Shown: positions 11,650 to 23,000 of the stretch, piece after piece
Layout: the number at the start of each line of letters is the position of its first letter
How positions within the stretch are numbered: position 1 is the stretch's first letter
Assembly (NCBI RefSeq): GCF_041146795.1
Contig: NC_135167.1
Location: forward strand, 36,494,954 to 36,558,953
DNA: 64,000 nt
Source: Maylandia zebra
Lineage: Eukaryota > Chordata > Actinopteri > Cichliformes > Cichlidae
Direction of reading: 5' to 3'
The notes under the pieces: model-generated
Seen by the model: only the letters and a program-made list of their open reading frames with translations
The model's database searches: none
What the model was told of the DNA's origin: nothing
Translations under genes and position numbers: made by a program

Positions 11650-11890
11650 TGTCATGTTTTGTGATGAGGACCCAGGCACAGAGAGACTTGATGAATTTAA
11701 GAATGTTATGATTTAATACAGAAATTTGCAGACTTGCACAGAGACGGTAAAATTATGATGACTGATAATGGAGACGAAGGCAACAGACGACGAGGACAGG
11801 GAGGAACAGGGGTTTAAATGCACCAAGGAGACAGTCAGAGAGAACTCGGAACAACTGGAGACATTTAACCACTAAGAGCTAAAACTCAGG
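11650..11890 (-). repeat. Possible LTR end fragment
   Basis: The stretch starts TGTCATG on the plus strand, so its minus-strand reading ends in CATGACA, as does the solo LTR at 784-1434. An ATTAAA-type signal (plus-strand TTTAAT at 11711) lies inside it. Its composition (runs of GACGAGGACAGG) resembles LTR-type teleost repeats. The other boundary and any target duplication were not found, so this is a weak call. Confidence 0.25.
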
Positions 11891-12689
11891 TGAGGTTTCA
11901 AAGCTGTGTGCCGGTGATTGGACATCAGCCGCTGATAAAGTGGGTTCGCCTATAAAGTGCTCTGTAGGGAAACAAGCTCCAGCAGCTCTGCGCTCGGGGA
12001 AAATACTATGCGCCGACATTGCGTTATATCGAGCACAGTTAAACTGTGACTATCACCAGGTCACGTGGGCGTGTTTCTTGAACTAGCAGCAGGTGTTAAA
12101 CAGCTGACAGGTGAGGAGGAGGATGCATGCAGGTAAACTGAGGGCCTGTTGAGCTGATCGCTGGTGTCGTGAGAAAAATGTCAGCTCGTTCTTTATGTTA
12201 CAGAAGCACAGAGACACAAGACCAGGCGGAAAGAGACGATCGTTTGGTGAAAATGAGAATCTGCGAATGCAACATGTGGAACACGGAGAGTGAAATATGT
12301 AAACAAACCGGTTAACCCCCCTTTCTCCCCAAAAAACAAACAGTGAAGCTGGAACACCGGGGCTGTGAGCTCGGTGCACTCTGTCAGCTGACTGTTAGCT
12401 GAGCACTTTTGCAAACATGTTCTATGTCGACAACCTGACCAGATGTGTGAAGATTACGGCGCTACATTCGCGGCTAAAACACTATTAAAAGTGTAGCTGG
12501 TGACAGAAAAACGGGGTATTTCAAAACTTTACACCACCAACATTGCTGCCTGTGATTTGAAATGCATTCTGAGATACCTGGCTGCCCCAAGTTCACACAA
12601 GCAATCGATTATCTAAGATCGACCTGTCTTGACTTACTTTGCACGGCAACCAATCAAATGTTATAGAAGCTGCAGTGGCCGCGTTCCCC
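11891..12689. other. Intergenic stretch with no recognised feature
   Basis: No gene, RNA or repeat could be recognised. A 98-codon minus-strand frame at 12083-12379 has no recognisable similarity and no splice context. Confidence 0.4.
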
Positions 12690-12989
12690 CCCAGTTTACT
12701 GGTGTCAAGCCAGCCTCCAATTCGAGACTTGCAGTCAAGCCAGCCTCCAGTTTGTTTTACGTTTCCTGTGTATTCAAAGTATTACGGGAATGGATGTGGA
12801 AACCGGATTTCAAAATAAAAGCCAACGTCGAGTGAATTAACAGATATGTTAAGAACATAATAACATATAATTTAGGCTTTTTTTTTATTTTACAAACTCT
12901 AATGTTAGATCTATATGACACAGCCTTGTGCCCTAGTTGTGCCCTGTCACTATCAAGGCCATCTTATTTTGGATTTCAAAGTAAAAGCC

Positions 12990-13930
12990 TTGTGAATCTT
13001 CATTTTTGAACTACTCTTTCAATGACTTAATAATGCTCTTAAAAGCAAAAGTCGTATTTCCAAATACTATTTGAACTTTATATCAACACTTTCCAACCAC
13101 AGTCTTTTTCACAGTGATACCATATCAATATCAAGTCATTCTGATTATGCCTTCCAAAATAAAAGCCTTTTTAAATTGTCCATAATTGACCTACCTTTCA
13201 GTGATTTCAAAATGCTCTAAAATGGAAATTTCCTGTTTCCACAGGGTAATTCCACTCCAGATCAACAGTATACAGCCCCACAGTGATACCATATCAATAT
13301 CAAGTCATTCTGATTATGCCTTCCAAAATAAATGCCCTTTCAAATTGAGCATATACGACCTACTTTTTTAACGATTTCAAAATGTTCTTAAACAGAATTT
13401 TGCTGTTTCCACAGAATAATTTCACTTTAGGTCAACAGTATACAACCTCACGATGTTACCATGTCAATTTCAAGTCAGTCTGATTTTGCTTTTCAAAATA
13501 AAAGCTTTTTCAAATTGCCCATATACGACCTACTCTTTTAACGATTTCAAAATGCTCTTAAATGAAAAATTCATGTTTCAACAGGACAATTCCACTTTAG
13601 GTCAACAGTATACAACCCCACAGAGATACGATGTTAAGATCAAGTCACTCTGATTTTGCCTTCCAAAATAAAAGTATTTTCAAATTGCCCGTAGACGACC
13701 TACTCTTTTAACGATTTCAAAATGCTCTTAAATTGAAAGATGCTGTTTCCACAGGATAATTCCACTTTAGATCAACAGTATCCAACCCGACAGTAAAACC
13801 ATGTAAATTTCATGTTGGTCTGATTTCGCCTTTCAAATTAATGGCCCGTCGAATTTGTCCATATGTGATATACTCTTTCAATTATTTCAGAATGTTTTAA
13901 AAATGAAAATTGCTGTTTCAACACATATTG
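12990..13930 (-). repeat. Left-arm tandem array, about 170-bp period
   Basis: The anchor word CAGTA of the conserved TCAACAGTATACAACC segment occurs at 13266, 13436, 13606 and 13776, exactly 170 bp apart. A degenerate outer copy lies near 13085. Each unit contains a conserved CAAAATAAAAGC segment and a CTGTTTCCACAG segment. The units are reverse complements of the right-arm units. There is no coding potential. Confidence 0.9.
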
Positions 13931-14599
13931 GGTTTTCATTTTGAAAAGCAAAATCAGACTCAATTGATTATGACAGAATTGAATCATAAAGATGATGTAA
14001 AAGGAAGCTGAAATTGCCACTAGGTTGTAATTGATAGTACGTTCATATTTCAAGTCTGTGGAAAGATGTCATTCTAAATAAAGAAATTACAAAACAGCTT
14101 GCAAACCATTTCCAGGGCGATTATTTTTAAAGCCAAAACAAGAAAGACTTGATTTTCACAGTGTACAACTTTGAGGGAGTATATTATTGATTTAGAGGAA
14201 AAATTATTGCATGGGAACAGGGATTTTCCTATTTAACAGCATTCTAATGTCACCGAAAAGTATGGTCACCAACTCCACTGTTAGATTATATGCAATGATA
14301 TGTGTTGGCACAAACTGGTATTAATTCATAGAAGCTGGAACTTTCCATTTAATGCCATTCTGAAGTTGTGGAAAGAGAAGCTCCTATAAACAAAGTCAAA
14401 AGGCTTGTACTCTGAAATGAAAAACGAGATTGATTTGAGATTGAGATGTTACCACTGTAGAGGTTGTGTATGGTTTGCATGAACTCCAATTACTTAGTGG
14501 AAACAGTAATTGTCCTGTTAACAGCATCCGCGTTTAATTATTAAAAGTACCAAATGAACAATTATAATTCCGATACTGACGTGATAAAACTGTGGGGTT

Positions 14600-16860
14600 G
14601 TATACTGTCAATGTAGAGTGAAATGAACTTGTGGAAACAGCAACTTTGCTTTTAATAGGATTCTGAAGTCAGTGAAAGAGTGGGTCATACATGGACAATT
14701 TCAATGGACCATTACTTTGAAAGGCAAATTGACTTGATATCACCGTGATAGTGTGCACTGTCGATCTTGAGTGAAATTATCCCGTGGAAACAGCAATTTT
14801 CATTTTTAAAACATTCTGAAATAATTGAAAGAGTATATCACATATGGACAAATTCGACGGGCCATTAATTTGAAAGGCGAAATCAGACCAACATGAAATT
14901 TACATGGTTTTACTGTCGGGTTGGATACTGTTGATCTAAAGTGGAATTATCCTGTGGAAACAGCATCTTTCAATTTAAGAGCATTTTGAAATCGTTAAAA
15001 GAGTAGGTCGTCTACGGGCAATTTGAAAATATTTTTATTTTGGAAGGCAAAATCAGAGTGACTTGATCTTAACATCGTTTCTCTGTGGGGTTGTATACTG
15101 TTGATCTAAAGTGGAATTGTCCTGTTGAAACATGAATTTTTCATTTAAGAGCATTTTGAAATCGTTAAAAGAGTAGGTCGTATATGGGCAATTTGAAAAG
15201 GCTTTTATTTTGGAAAGCAAAATCAGAATGACTTGAAATTGACATGGTAACATCGTGAGGTTGTATACTGTTGATTTAAAGTGAAATTATTCTGTGGAAA
15301 CAGAAAATTTCCTTTTTAGAGCATTCTGAAATCACTGAAAGTTAGGTAAGTTATGGGCATTTTCAACAGGCCATTATTTTGGAAGGCAAAATCAGAATGA
15401 CTTGAAATTGACATAGTACCATGGTGTGGTTGTACACTTTTGATCTAACATGGATTCATCCTGTGGAAAGAGCAATTTTCATTTTTAGAGCGTTCTGAAT
15501 TCTTTAAAAGAGTAGGTCGTATATCGGCAATTTGAAAAGTCTTTTATTTTGGAAGGCAACATCAGACTGATTTGATATTGATATGGTATCACTGTGGGGT
15601 TGGATACTATTGATCTAAAGTGGAATTATGCTGTGGAAACAGCAATTTTCCATCTTAGAGCATTTTGAATTCGCTCCAAGAGTAAGTCATATATGGGCAA
15701 ATTGAAAATGCTTTTATTTTGAAAAGCAAAATCAGACTGACTTGAAATTGACATGGTAACATCGTGAGGTTGTATACTGTTGATCTAAAGTGGAATTACC
15801 CTGTGGAAACTGAAATCTTCCTTTTTAGAGCATTCTGAAATCACTGAAAGTTAAGTAAATTATGGGCATTTTCAACAGGCCATTATTTTGGAAGGCATAA
15901 TCAGAATTACTTGAAATTGATATGGTATCACTGAGGGGCTGTATACTGTTGACCTAAAGTGAAATTATCCTGTGGAAACAGCAATTTTCACTTTTAGAGC
16001 ATTTTGAAATCTTTAAAAGAGTAGGTCGTATCTTGGCAATTTGAAAAGTCTTTTACTTTGGAAGGCATAATCAGAATGACTTGATATTGATATGGTATCA
16101 CTGTGGGGCTGTATACTGTTGATCTAAAGTGGAATTACCCTGTGGAAACAGGAATTTTCCATTTTAGAGCATTTTGAAATTGTTCCAGGATCAAGTCAGA
16201 TATGGGCAGTTTGAAAATGCTTTTATTTTTGAAAGCAAAATCAGAATGACTTGATATTGATATGGTAACATCGTGAGGTTGTATACTGTTGACCTAAAGT
16301 GAAATTATCCTGTGGAAACAGCAAAATTCTGTTTAAGAACATTTTGAAATCGTTAAAAAAGTAGGTTGTATATGCTCAATTTGAAAGGGCATTTATTTTG
16401 GAAGGCATAATCAGAATGACTTGATATTGATATGGTATCCCTGTGGGGCTGTATACTGTTGATCTGGAGTGGAATTACCCTGTGGAAACAGGAATTTTCC
16501 TTTTTAGTGCATTTTGAAATCACTGAAAGTTAGGTCAATTATGGACAATTTAAGAAGGCTTTTATTTTGGAAGGCATAATCAGAATGACTTGATATTGAT
16601 ATGGTATCACTGTGGGGCTGTATACTGTTGATCTAAGGTGGAATTACCCTGTGGAAACAAGAATTTTTCATTTTAGAGCATTTTGAATCGTTAAAAGATT
16701 AAGTCAAATATCAGCAATTTCAAAGGGCCATTACTGTGAAAGGCAAAATCAGACTTACTTGATATTGATATGGTATCACTGTGAAAAAGACTGTGGTTGG
16801 AAAGTGTTGATATAAAGTTCAAATAGTATTTGGAAATACGACTTTTGCTTTTAAGAGCAT
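14600..16860 (+). repeat. Right-arm tandem array, about 170-bp period with trimeric higher order
   Basis: The anchor word TATACTGTTGATCTAAAG (or its variants) occurs at 15094, 15264, 15433, 15603, 15773, 15942, 16112, 16282, 16452 and 16621. Spacings are 169-170 bp throughout. More diverged copies lie at 14601, 14754, 14934 and about 16800. Every third unit at 15264, 15773 and 16282 carries the variant ACATCGTGAGGTTG, giving a 509-bp higher-order period. Other unit-specific variants recur at the same 509-bp interval. Confidence 0.9.
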
Positions 16861-17173
16861 TATTAAGTCATTTAAAGAGTAGTTCAAAAATGAAGATTCA
16901 CAGGGCTTTTACTTTGAAATCCAAAATAAGATGGCCTTGATAGTGACAGGGCACAATTAGGGTACAAGGCTGTGTCATATAGATCTAACATTAGAGTTTG
17001 TAAAAAAAAAAAAAAGCCTAAATTATATGTTATTATGTTCTTAACATATCTGTTAATTCACTCGACGTTGGCTTTTATTTTGAAATCCGGTTTCCACATC
17101 CATTCCCGTAATACTTTGAATACACAGGAAACGTAAAACAAACTGGAGGCTGGCTTGACACAAGTCCCAGTTT

Positions 17174-17334
17174 GATGGGTGAGGCTGACAGATAAGATGA
17201 TTTCAACGCGAGACATGAAGGGGACAATAGTGCCAAAATGAATTAATTAAATACATTATTAAATAATTAATTAAATGTGCCAATAATTAATTCATTATTT
17301 ACAATGTTTATTTATTGCCACATTTAATTAATTA
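17174..17334. other. AT-rich flank between two transposons
   Basis: The stretch is dominated by TTAATTAATTAAA-type sequence with repeated copies of ATTAATT. It includes the TA target (17333-17334) of the following Tc1 element. The AT-rich sequence resumes after that element at 18689. Confidence 0.6.
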
Positions 17335-18688
17335 CACTCAACAAAAATATAAACGCAACACCTTTGTTACTGCTCCCATTCCCCATGGGATGGACGTAGA
17401 GACCTAAAATTCATTCCAGATACACAATATAACCATCCCTCCCAAACAGTGGTCACAAATCAGTCCAAATGTGTGGTAGTGGGCACATCTGCTATATTGA
17501 GATAATCCATCCCACCTCACAGGTGTGCCACATCAGGATGCTGATCTGACATCATGAGTAGTGCACAGGTGTACCTCAGACTGCCCACAACAAAAGGCCA
17601 CCCTGGAATGTGCAGTTTTTTTGCGCTATTGGGGGTCTGGGGACCCAGAACCGGTCAGTATCTGGTGTGACCACCATTTGCCTCATGCAGTGCAACACAT
17701 CGTCGCATGGAGTCTATCAGATTGTCAATTGTGGCCTGTGGAATGTTGGTCCACTCCACTTCAATGGCTGTGCGAGGTTGTTGGATATTCGTGGGAACTG
17801 GTACACGCTGTCGTATACGCCGGTCAAGCACATCCCGAACCTGCTCAATGGGTGACATGTCCAGTGAGTATGCTGGTTATGCAAGAACTGGGACATTCTC
17901 AGCTGCCATCTGCCCTGAACAATGTGAACCATGATTCATCCGTGAAGCGCACACCTCTCCAACGTGCCAGACGCCATCGAATGTGAGCATTTGCCCACAC
18001 AAGTCTGTTACGGCGACAAGCTGGAGTCAGGTCAAGACCCCGATGAGGACGACGGGCATGCAGTTGAGCGTCCCTGAGACGGTTTCTGACAGTTTGTGCA
18101 GAAATTGTTTGGTTGTGCAAACCAATTGTTCCAGCAGCTGTCTGGGTGGCTGGTCTCAGACAATCTTGGAGGTGAACCTGCTGGATGTGGAGGTCCTGGG
18201 CTGGTGTGGTTACACGAGGTCTGCGGTTGTTAGGCCGGTTGGATGTGCTGCCATATTCTCTGAAACGCCTGTGGAGACGGCTTATGGTTGAGAAATGAAC
18301 ATTCAATGCACGGGCGACAGATCTGGTTGACATTCCTGCTGTCAGCATGCCAATTGCACGCTCCCTCATTGCTTGTGGCATCTGTGGCATTTTGCTGTGA
18401 GACAAAACTGCACATTCCAGGGTGGCCTTTTGTTGTGGGCAGTCTGAGGTACACCTGTGCACTACTCATTATGTCAGATCAGCATCCTGATGTGGCACAC
18501 CTGTGAGGTGGGATGGATTATCTCAATATAGCAGATGTGCCCACTACCACACATTTGGACTGATTTGTGACCACTGTTTGGGAGGGATGGTTATATTGTG
18601 TATCTGGAATGAATTTTAGGTCTCTACGTCCATCCCATGGGGAATGGGAGCAGTAACAAAGGTGTTGCGTTTATATTTTTGTTGAGTG
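17335..18688 (-). mobile_element. Internally deleted Tc1-like element with 280-bp inverted repeats
   Basis: The tips are CACTCAACAAAAATATAAAC in inverted orientation, flanked by TA on both sides (17333-17334 and 18689-18690). The inverted repeats extend about 280 bp (17335-17616 and 18408-18688) and are nearly identical. The 1354-bp copy encodes a transposase on the minus strand that has lost its middle. The long arms make a strong hairpin if transcribed. It could still be mobilised in trans, because both ends are intact. Confidence 0.9.
17655..18390 (-). pseudogene. Tc1-like transposase, catalytic middle deleted
   Basis: The minus-strand frame from an ATG near 18390 (MPQMPQAMRERAIGML) gives the helix-turn-helix region (STRSVARALNVHFSTISR), the NRRPR hinge and the first catalytic aspartate (RFTDESWFTLFRADG), ending at about 17905. 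There the sequence jumps to the C-terminal part (AAENVPVLA, then a stop codon, then SPIEQVRD with the third catalytic glutamate) in another frame, ending near 17655. The segment holding the second catalytic aspartate is missing. This makes the product inactive. Confidence 0.85.
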
Positions 18689-18690
18689 TA

Positions 18691-19293
18691 TTTAATGGTG
18701 TTTAATTAATTCATTATGTCAGTCCTGGCGTTCCATACGACCCAACCAGAGCCTCTGATGTCAAACATGTTTGTGCTACACACTGGCTAAACCTATGAGA
18801 ACCCTCTGAAAACTTTGGGGTTTGTGTGTCTTGATATGTTTTTAAAAATAATCTCCAAATGGGCTCCACAAAATGTTAGAGGGCAGCCTTTTTTTCCCCA
18901 ACCAGTTTCTTTGTTGTCTTTGAGTGAAAAATGTATTCATTTATTTTTCTTGCTTCCAAAATCAGCCGTGATATGACGTTTCTGTGATTTCAAACATGTA
19001 ACCTAAAGCCCCTCTCAGACACTCATTCCTTTTCTCATAATCTGATGGCAGCATTTTTCAGCAGGAGTCATCACGGCAACTTTACCAGGATAGACCCATA
19101 TGTGCAGATCTGAACGTGACACAAGCCTGAAACTGAAGCGCACAAAGACTTACGCCTGCACACGTGCTAATCCTTAGTTTGCTCTGTTAATGAGAATAGT
19201 GGAGAAAACCAAACATTCAAAAGTTCAGTTGCACGTCACCAGAGACGTGACGGTGTCACGCATGTAGGCAAACATGGTGTAACACAGCTGTTA
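18691..19293. other. Intergenic stretch with no recognised feature
   Basis: No coding or repeat signal could be supported here. Confidence 0.5.
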
Positions 19294-19301
19294 CTATAGA
19301 G

Positions 19302-19517
19302 CAGGGGTGGGCAATTCCAGGCCTTGAGGGCCGGTGTCTTGCAGGTTTTAGATCTCACCTTGGGTCAACACACCTGAATCACATGATTAGCTCGTTACCA
19401 GGCCTCTGGAGAACTGCAGGAGCTAATTTAGCCATTTAAATCAGCTGTGTTGGTTCAAGGACACATCTAAAACCTGCAGGGACACCGGCCCTCGAAGCCT
19501 GGAGTTGCCCACCCCTG
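19302..19517. mobile_element. hAT-type MITE, 216 bp, with perfect 8-bp TSD
   Basis: The ends are inverted repeats CAGGGGTGGGCAA / TTGCCCACCCCTG, flanked by an exact 8-bp duplication CTATAGAG (19294-19301 and 19518-19525). The interior is nearly palindromic: the left GCAGGTTTTAGAT and right ATCTAAAACCTGC are complementary. This is a common teleost hAT-derived MITE form. It lies about 600 bp downstream of the prc1 stop codon and has no coding capacity. Confidence 0.92.
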
Positions 19518-19525
19518 CTATAGAG

Positions 19526-20092
19526 GGTTTGTCTGAATGAAGCCATGAAAAATGTGGCACTGAAACCTTTTCATGTCCAAAAAGGGGCTTTAAAGTCCTG
19601 ACAGCCTGAAATCTTTATGAATTAGCTTAAAAAACACAAACAGCATAGAGACATATACAGAAACATTTAGGAAAAGGAAAAAAAAAAAAGACCGAGGGAA
19701 CAGTGTGAGTCTGTGTGAAATTACACTAATCGCAGCAATATATTTTCTAAACAAAGTGCAATACAGTCATACATATATGGCCTGCAGCTCCAGATTGCAT
19801 AACTTTATAAAGCTAAACTTCTTATTCAACTTTTTCTCTAAAAAACAACAATGTGCAGTATAAGATATGGACAATACTATTACAATAACTGTAAAATTAT
19901 ACAGCCAAAGTAGTGTTGGTTTGACTGTTCTCAGTGACAGGCAAACATCAAAAAGCTTCCTCAGGCCTTTGCTCTCAAACATTTAACACATAATATATTA
20001 ATGCCTTCATTTACATGGACAAGCAGATCGCTGTGAAAGGTAGTGACACTTGTTGAACGAGACCTCAACTTTAACCAATCAGAGCGGAGAGG
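19526..20092 (-). other. Presumed prc1 3' untranslated and downstream region
   Basis: Sequence immediately after the prc1 stop codon on the minus strand. No canonical AATAAA was found on that strand here, so the 3' end of the transcript is not placed. No other gene is visible. Confidence 0.4.
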
Positions 20093-23000
20093 TCAAAGGT
20101 TGGTGGTGGTGGAGTTCAGGATGCCGTGCTGGATCTTGGCGTCAGAGGCCTTGGACAGGTCTCGCTGTGGAAAAACGAGCAGGCGTGAGCGTGACGTCAC
20201 ATACGTGTGCGGGCCGTTGGAGAAGACAAGACACACACTGTTAGTGTAAATCAGACAATCACACAGATATTAAAGTGCTGCTCATCTAAGTAGTGCTAGC
20301 AGCAACAGCAGTGCAGATGAATAAAGGTGTCTAAACACTGAACTTGCATTAGCCGTCGCTGACATGTCGGCACACCCAACAACGGTTAATGGTGACATTT
20401 TGGAGAACCTTCAGTGACGATGGCAGCAAAAGCCAATCACAGAAGCCCAAAGAGAGCCTCGTTTAGCTGTTAGTATGAGCTTAGCTAGCTGCTCTCACAT
20501 GTATGTGCTTCCTCTGTGGACAGGGTCATGATTGTGGATTTGTTTAGTTTGCTTGTGCTGTCACAGTGAAGACTTGATGAAATAAAGTAAACTCAAAACA
20601 GCTTTGGATTATTTACAGTCTAAAATAAATCTTTATTCACGTCACACTGCTCTTCGTGGAGCCCCTCAGTTGGACAATGTGTTTCAGCTCCTTCGAGCCA
20701 AATCTCTTCTGATCCGATAAGCAGAAAAGTTGAACAGGAGATGGACGGGAGCTCCTGCGCTCAGTCACTAATGTAGACCCCACAGCTCCACACTAAGGAG
20801 GTTCCCAGTCTATGACATGCAGCGCAAAGAAACCTGATACAGAGGGCTCAGAAGCCTTGATTCACATCCACTATATCAACGATTAGTAAATTAACACAGT
20901 GTCTGAGTAACCCACTGTTAATCTATGCTACCCATAAATCTGTGCCATCACGTTTAAGAAAGTTAATTGCTAATTTTATCTTTAAGGTGATTTCTGTCTT
21001 TGGTTTGAAGCATGCAGTTAGAGCAGATTAAGGCAATTAGTTAGGATTATGCAAAGTTTCAGGACTTTAAACACACCTTGATTGAACAGATTCAGTGCTG
21101 ACCAAGTCCCTCTAAAATACAAATGTACAGCATAAGCATTATCGTGTACTTCATCCTTGACTTTATGCCTTAAAATGTTATTGCACAGAAACAGAGGGAC
21201 CAAAATAATAAAGACATGCAGAGACAAAAGTGTTAAATTACCACAAACTCTGAATATGTGCTGGCAACAGAGGCTATGCTGAAGTTACGCTGTGGACTAG
21301 CAGGAGTCAGCAACGCACCCCTCAGAGGGCTGCTGCCCTTCAGCTGGGCCTCATTCTCTTTGTTGCATCCCTGCAGTCTCGGGTGGGGGGGTTTACAGCC
21401 CCCCGGTGTCCGCACTGCCAGGGTCTGATGGAGGAGGACAGAGTCACATCAGAGAAATACAGAGTTGTTGCTTCTTTACACCAACTCACTCAATTCCCCA
21501 AAGCACTGATAAATACACTGTTTGTACTTTAATTCATTCAAACAGAATATTTTTAAATCATGAAAGGTTTCTGCACCACTGAGACGAAAAATAAGACAAC
21601 ACGTGTAAACGTCCTGAAGCATTTATAGGCATGCTCTGCTGATAAGTAAAATATAACAGTCGCACAACACGATGCAACTATGGTACATTTTAGCATGAAG
21701 CAGTAAAATAGACAGGTTATAATAAGTTAGGCAATTGGTGTCTATATCGAGCTGATGGATCAATTTGACCACTTTGTGTTTAACTGACTCCAAAGACAAA
21801 CCAGGAAAAACATCGAACATATTTTACGTCCGAGGCTCAAACATCAGTGAGCATGCTTTCGATGTGAACAAGTTTCCCAAAAATCAAGCCAACCTTGTTT
21901 GCTGAGAGGGGAGGGCGCGGCGCCGGCGAGCGGCAGACAGTCCCACCATAGACAGAGCGCATTGTGCTGTTAGAGGTGCCACTAGAGATGCTGGAGGTCG
22001 CATTACCCTGATAAGAGAGACGAAGCAGGGTCAGTACTGCAGAGACGGCGGCTTAATTACAGCAAGAATCAAAACCCCGACTACAAGCTGACATTTACCA
22101 TCTTTCGTGATTTATTTGGGGTGGCGGTGCCCAGGAACCTGCGCTTGGTTGGGGTTCGTACTGCGGTTCCATACAACATGTCCTCCTCCGTTTGTTTGCT
22201 TTTCTTAATGTGCTGCAGAGATTGTGGAAAGACAAATCATCAGCACCCTTAGCAAACACCGTGGGTAAGCTTTTAATACAAACACACTCTTACCCTCTCC
22301 AGCTTCTCCTTCTCCTTCTCTATTCGGTGCAGCTCCCACTGCTCCTCCACGTACTGCAGAAACTTCTGGCCGTTTACTTGAAAGTCTCGACCCTGCTCCT
22401 GTTCCCACGTGTCGATCTGGGCTTTTAATCTCTTTTCAATCTTTAAAAAGGAAAGACGCGCGCACACACACGCGATTAATGCTACAGGATATTATCAGCT
22501 CAGGAAAGAGGTGGCTTTGCTCTTTACCTTTGGCAGGCTTTTAAGCAGGTCAGATCTCTGTTTCTCCTCTTTGAGAAGATTTCCTCCTCTGTTAGTGAAC
22601 CTCGATGGATCTGTTGCTTTTTTCTGAAGAAAAGAAAGAAAGTGAAAGAAATGGAGATGGACCTGGAAGCAGCATTACCAAATAGAACATGTTCATTAAG
22701 GGAGTGACAAATGTTTCCAAATGAATTCAGAAATGTTCATTTAAAGTGATGAAACATGGATATTCATGTTTTATTTGTATGAACTTTTCCTGCCACACAT
22801 GTTCATAATCTGTATAACAGATTTATAATTAAAAACAATTATCTGAGTGAGATTTAAGACCAGTCACAGCACATACAGAGGTCCATAAATATTTTGAGAC
22901 AACTTGTTTCTAATGTTGGTTCTGTACATCACCACAGTGAATTTTAAATGAAACGACTCAGATGCAGATCAAGTGCAGACTTTCAGCTTAAATTCAGTGG

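Larger units (their letters stand above)
12698..17165. mobile_element. Foldback DNA transposon-like element, 4468 bp, arms of 170-bp tandem units
   Basis: The outermost left sequence ACTGGTGTCAAGCCAGCC matches the inverted right end (ACTTGTGTCAAGCCAGCC) with one difference. Both sides are flanked by the same 8 bases, CCCAGTTT (12690-12697 and 17166-17173), which reads as a target-site duplication. Inside, about 400 bp at each end are close inverted copies (about 12727-13130 and 16780-17165). Next come tandem units of about 170 bp in opposite orientation: roughly 5-6 on the left (to about 13930) and 14 or more on the right (about 14600-16800). A degenerate middle lies at 13930-14600. There is no transposase frame. 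The structure recalls foldback or Galileo-like elements; the superfamily is unknown. Confidence 0.8.

Noticed and set aside
12083-12414. Two overlapping minus-strand frames (98 and 73 codons)
   Set aside because: No recognisable similarity, no splice context, and adjacent to repeats.
12698-17165. Regularly spaced repeats reminiscent of a CRISPR array
   Set aside because: The whole 170-bp unit repeats, without unique spacers, in a eukaryotic genome with inverted arms. It is satellite or foldback DNA.
17561-17986. 141-codon plus-strand open frame
   Set aside because: It is antisense to the Tc1-like transposase and part of its inverted repeat.
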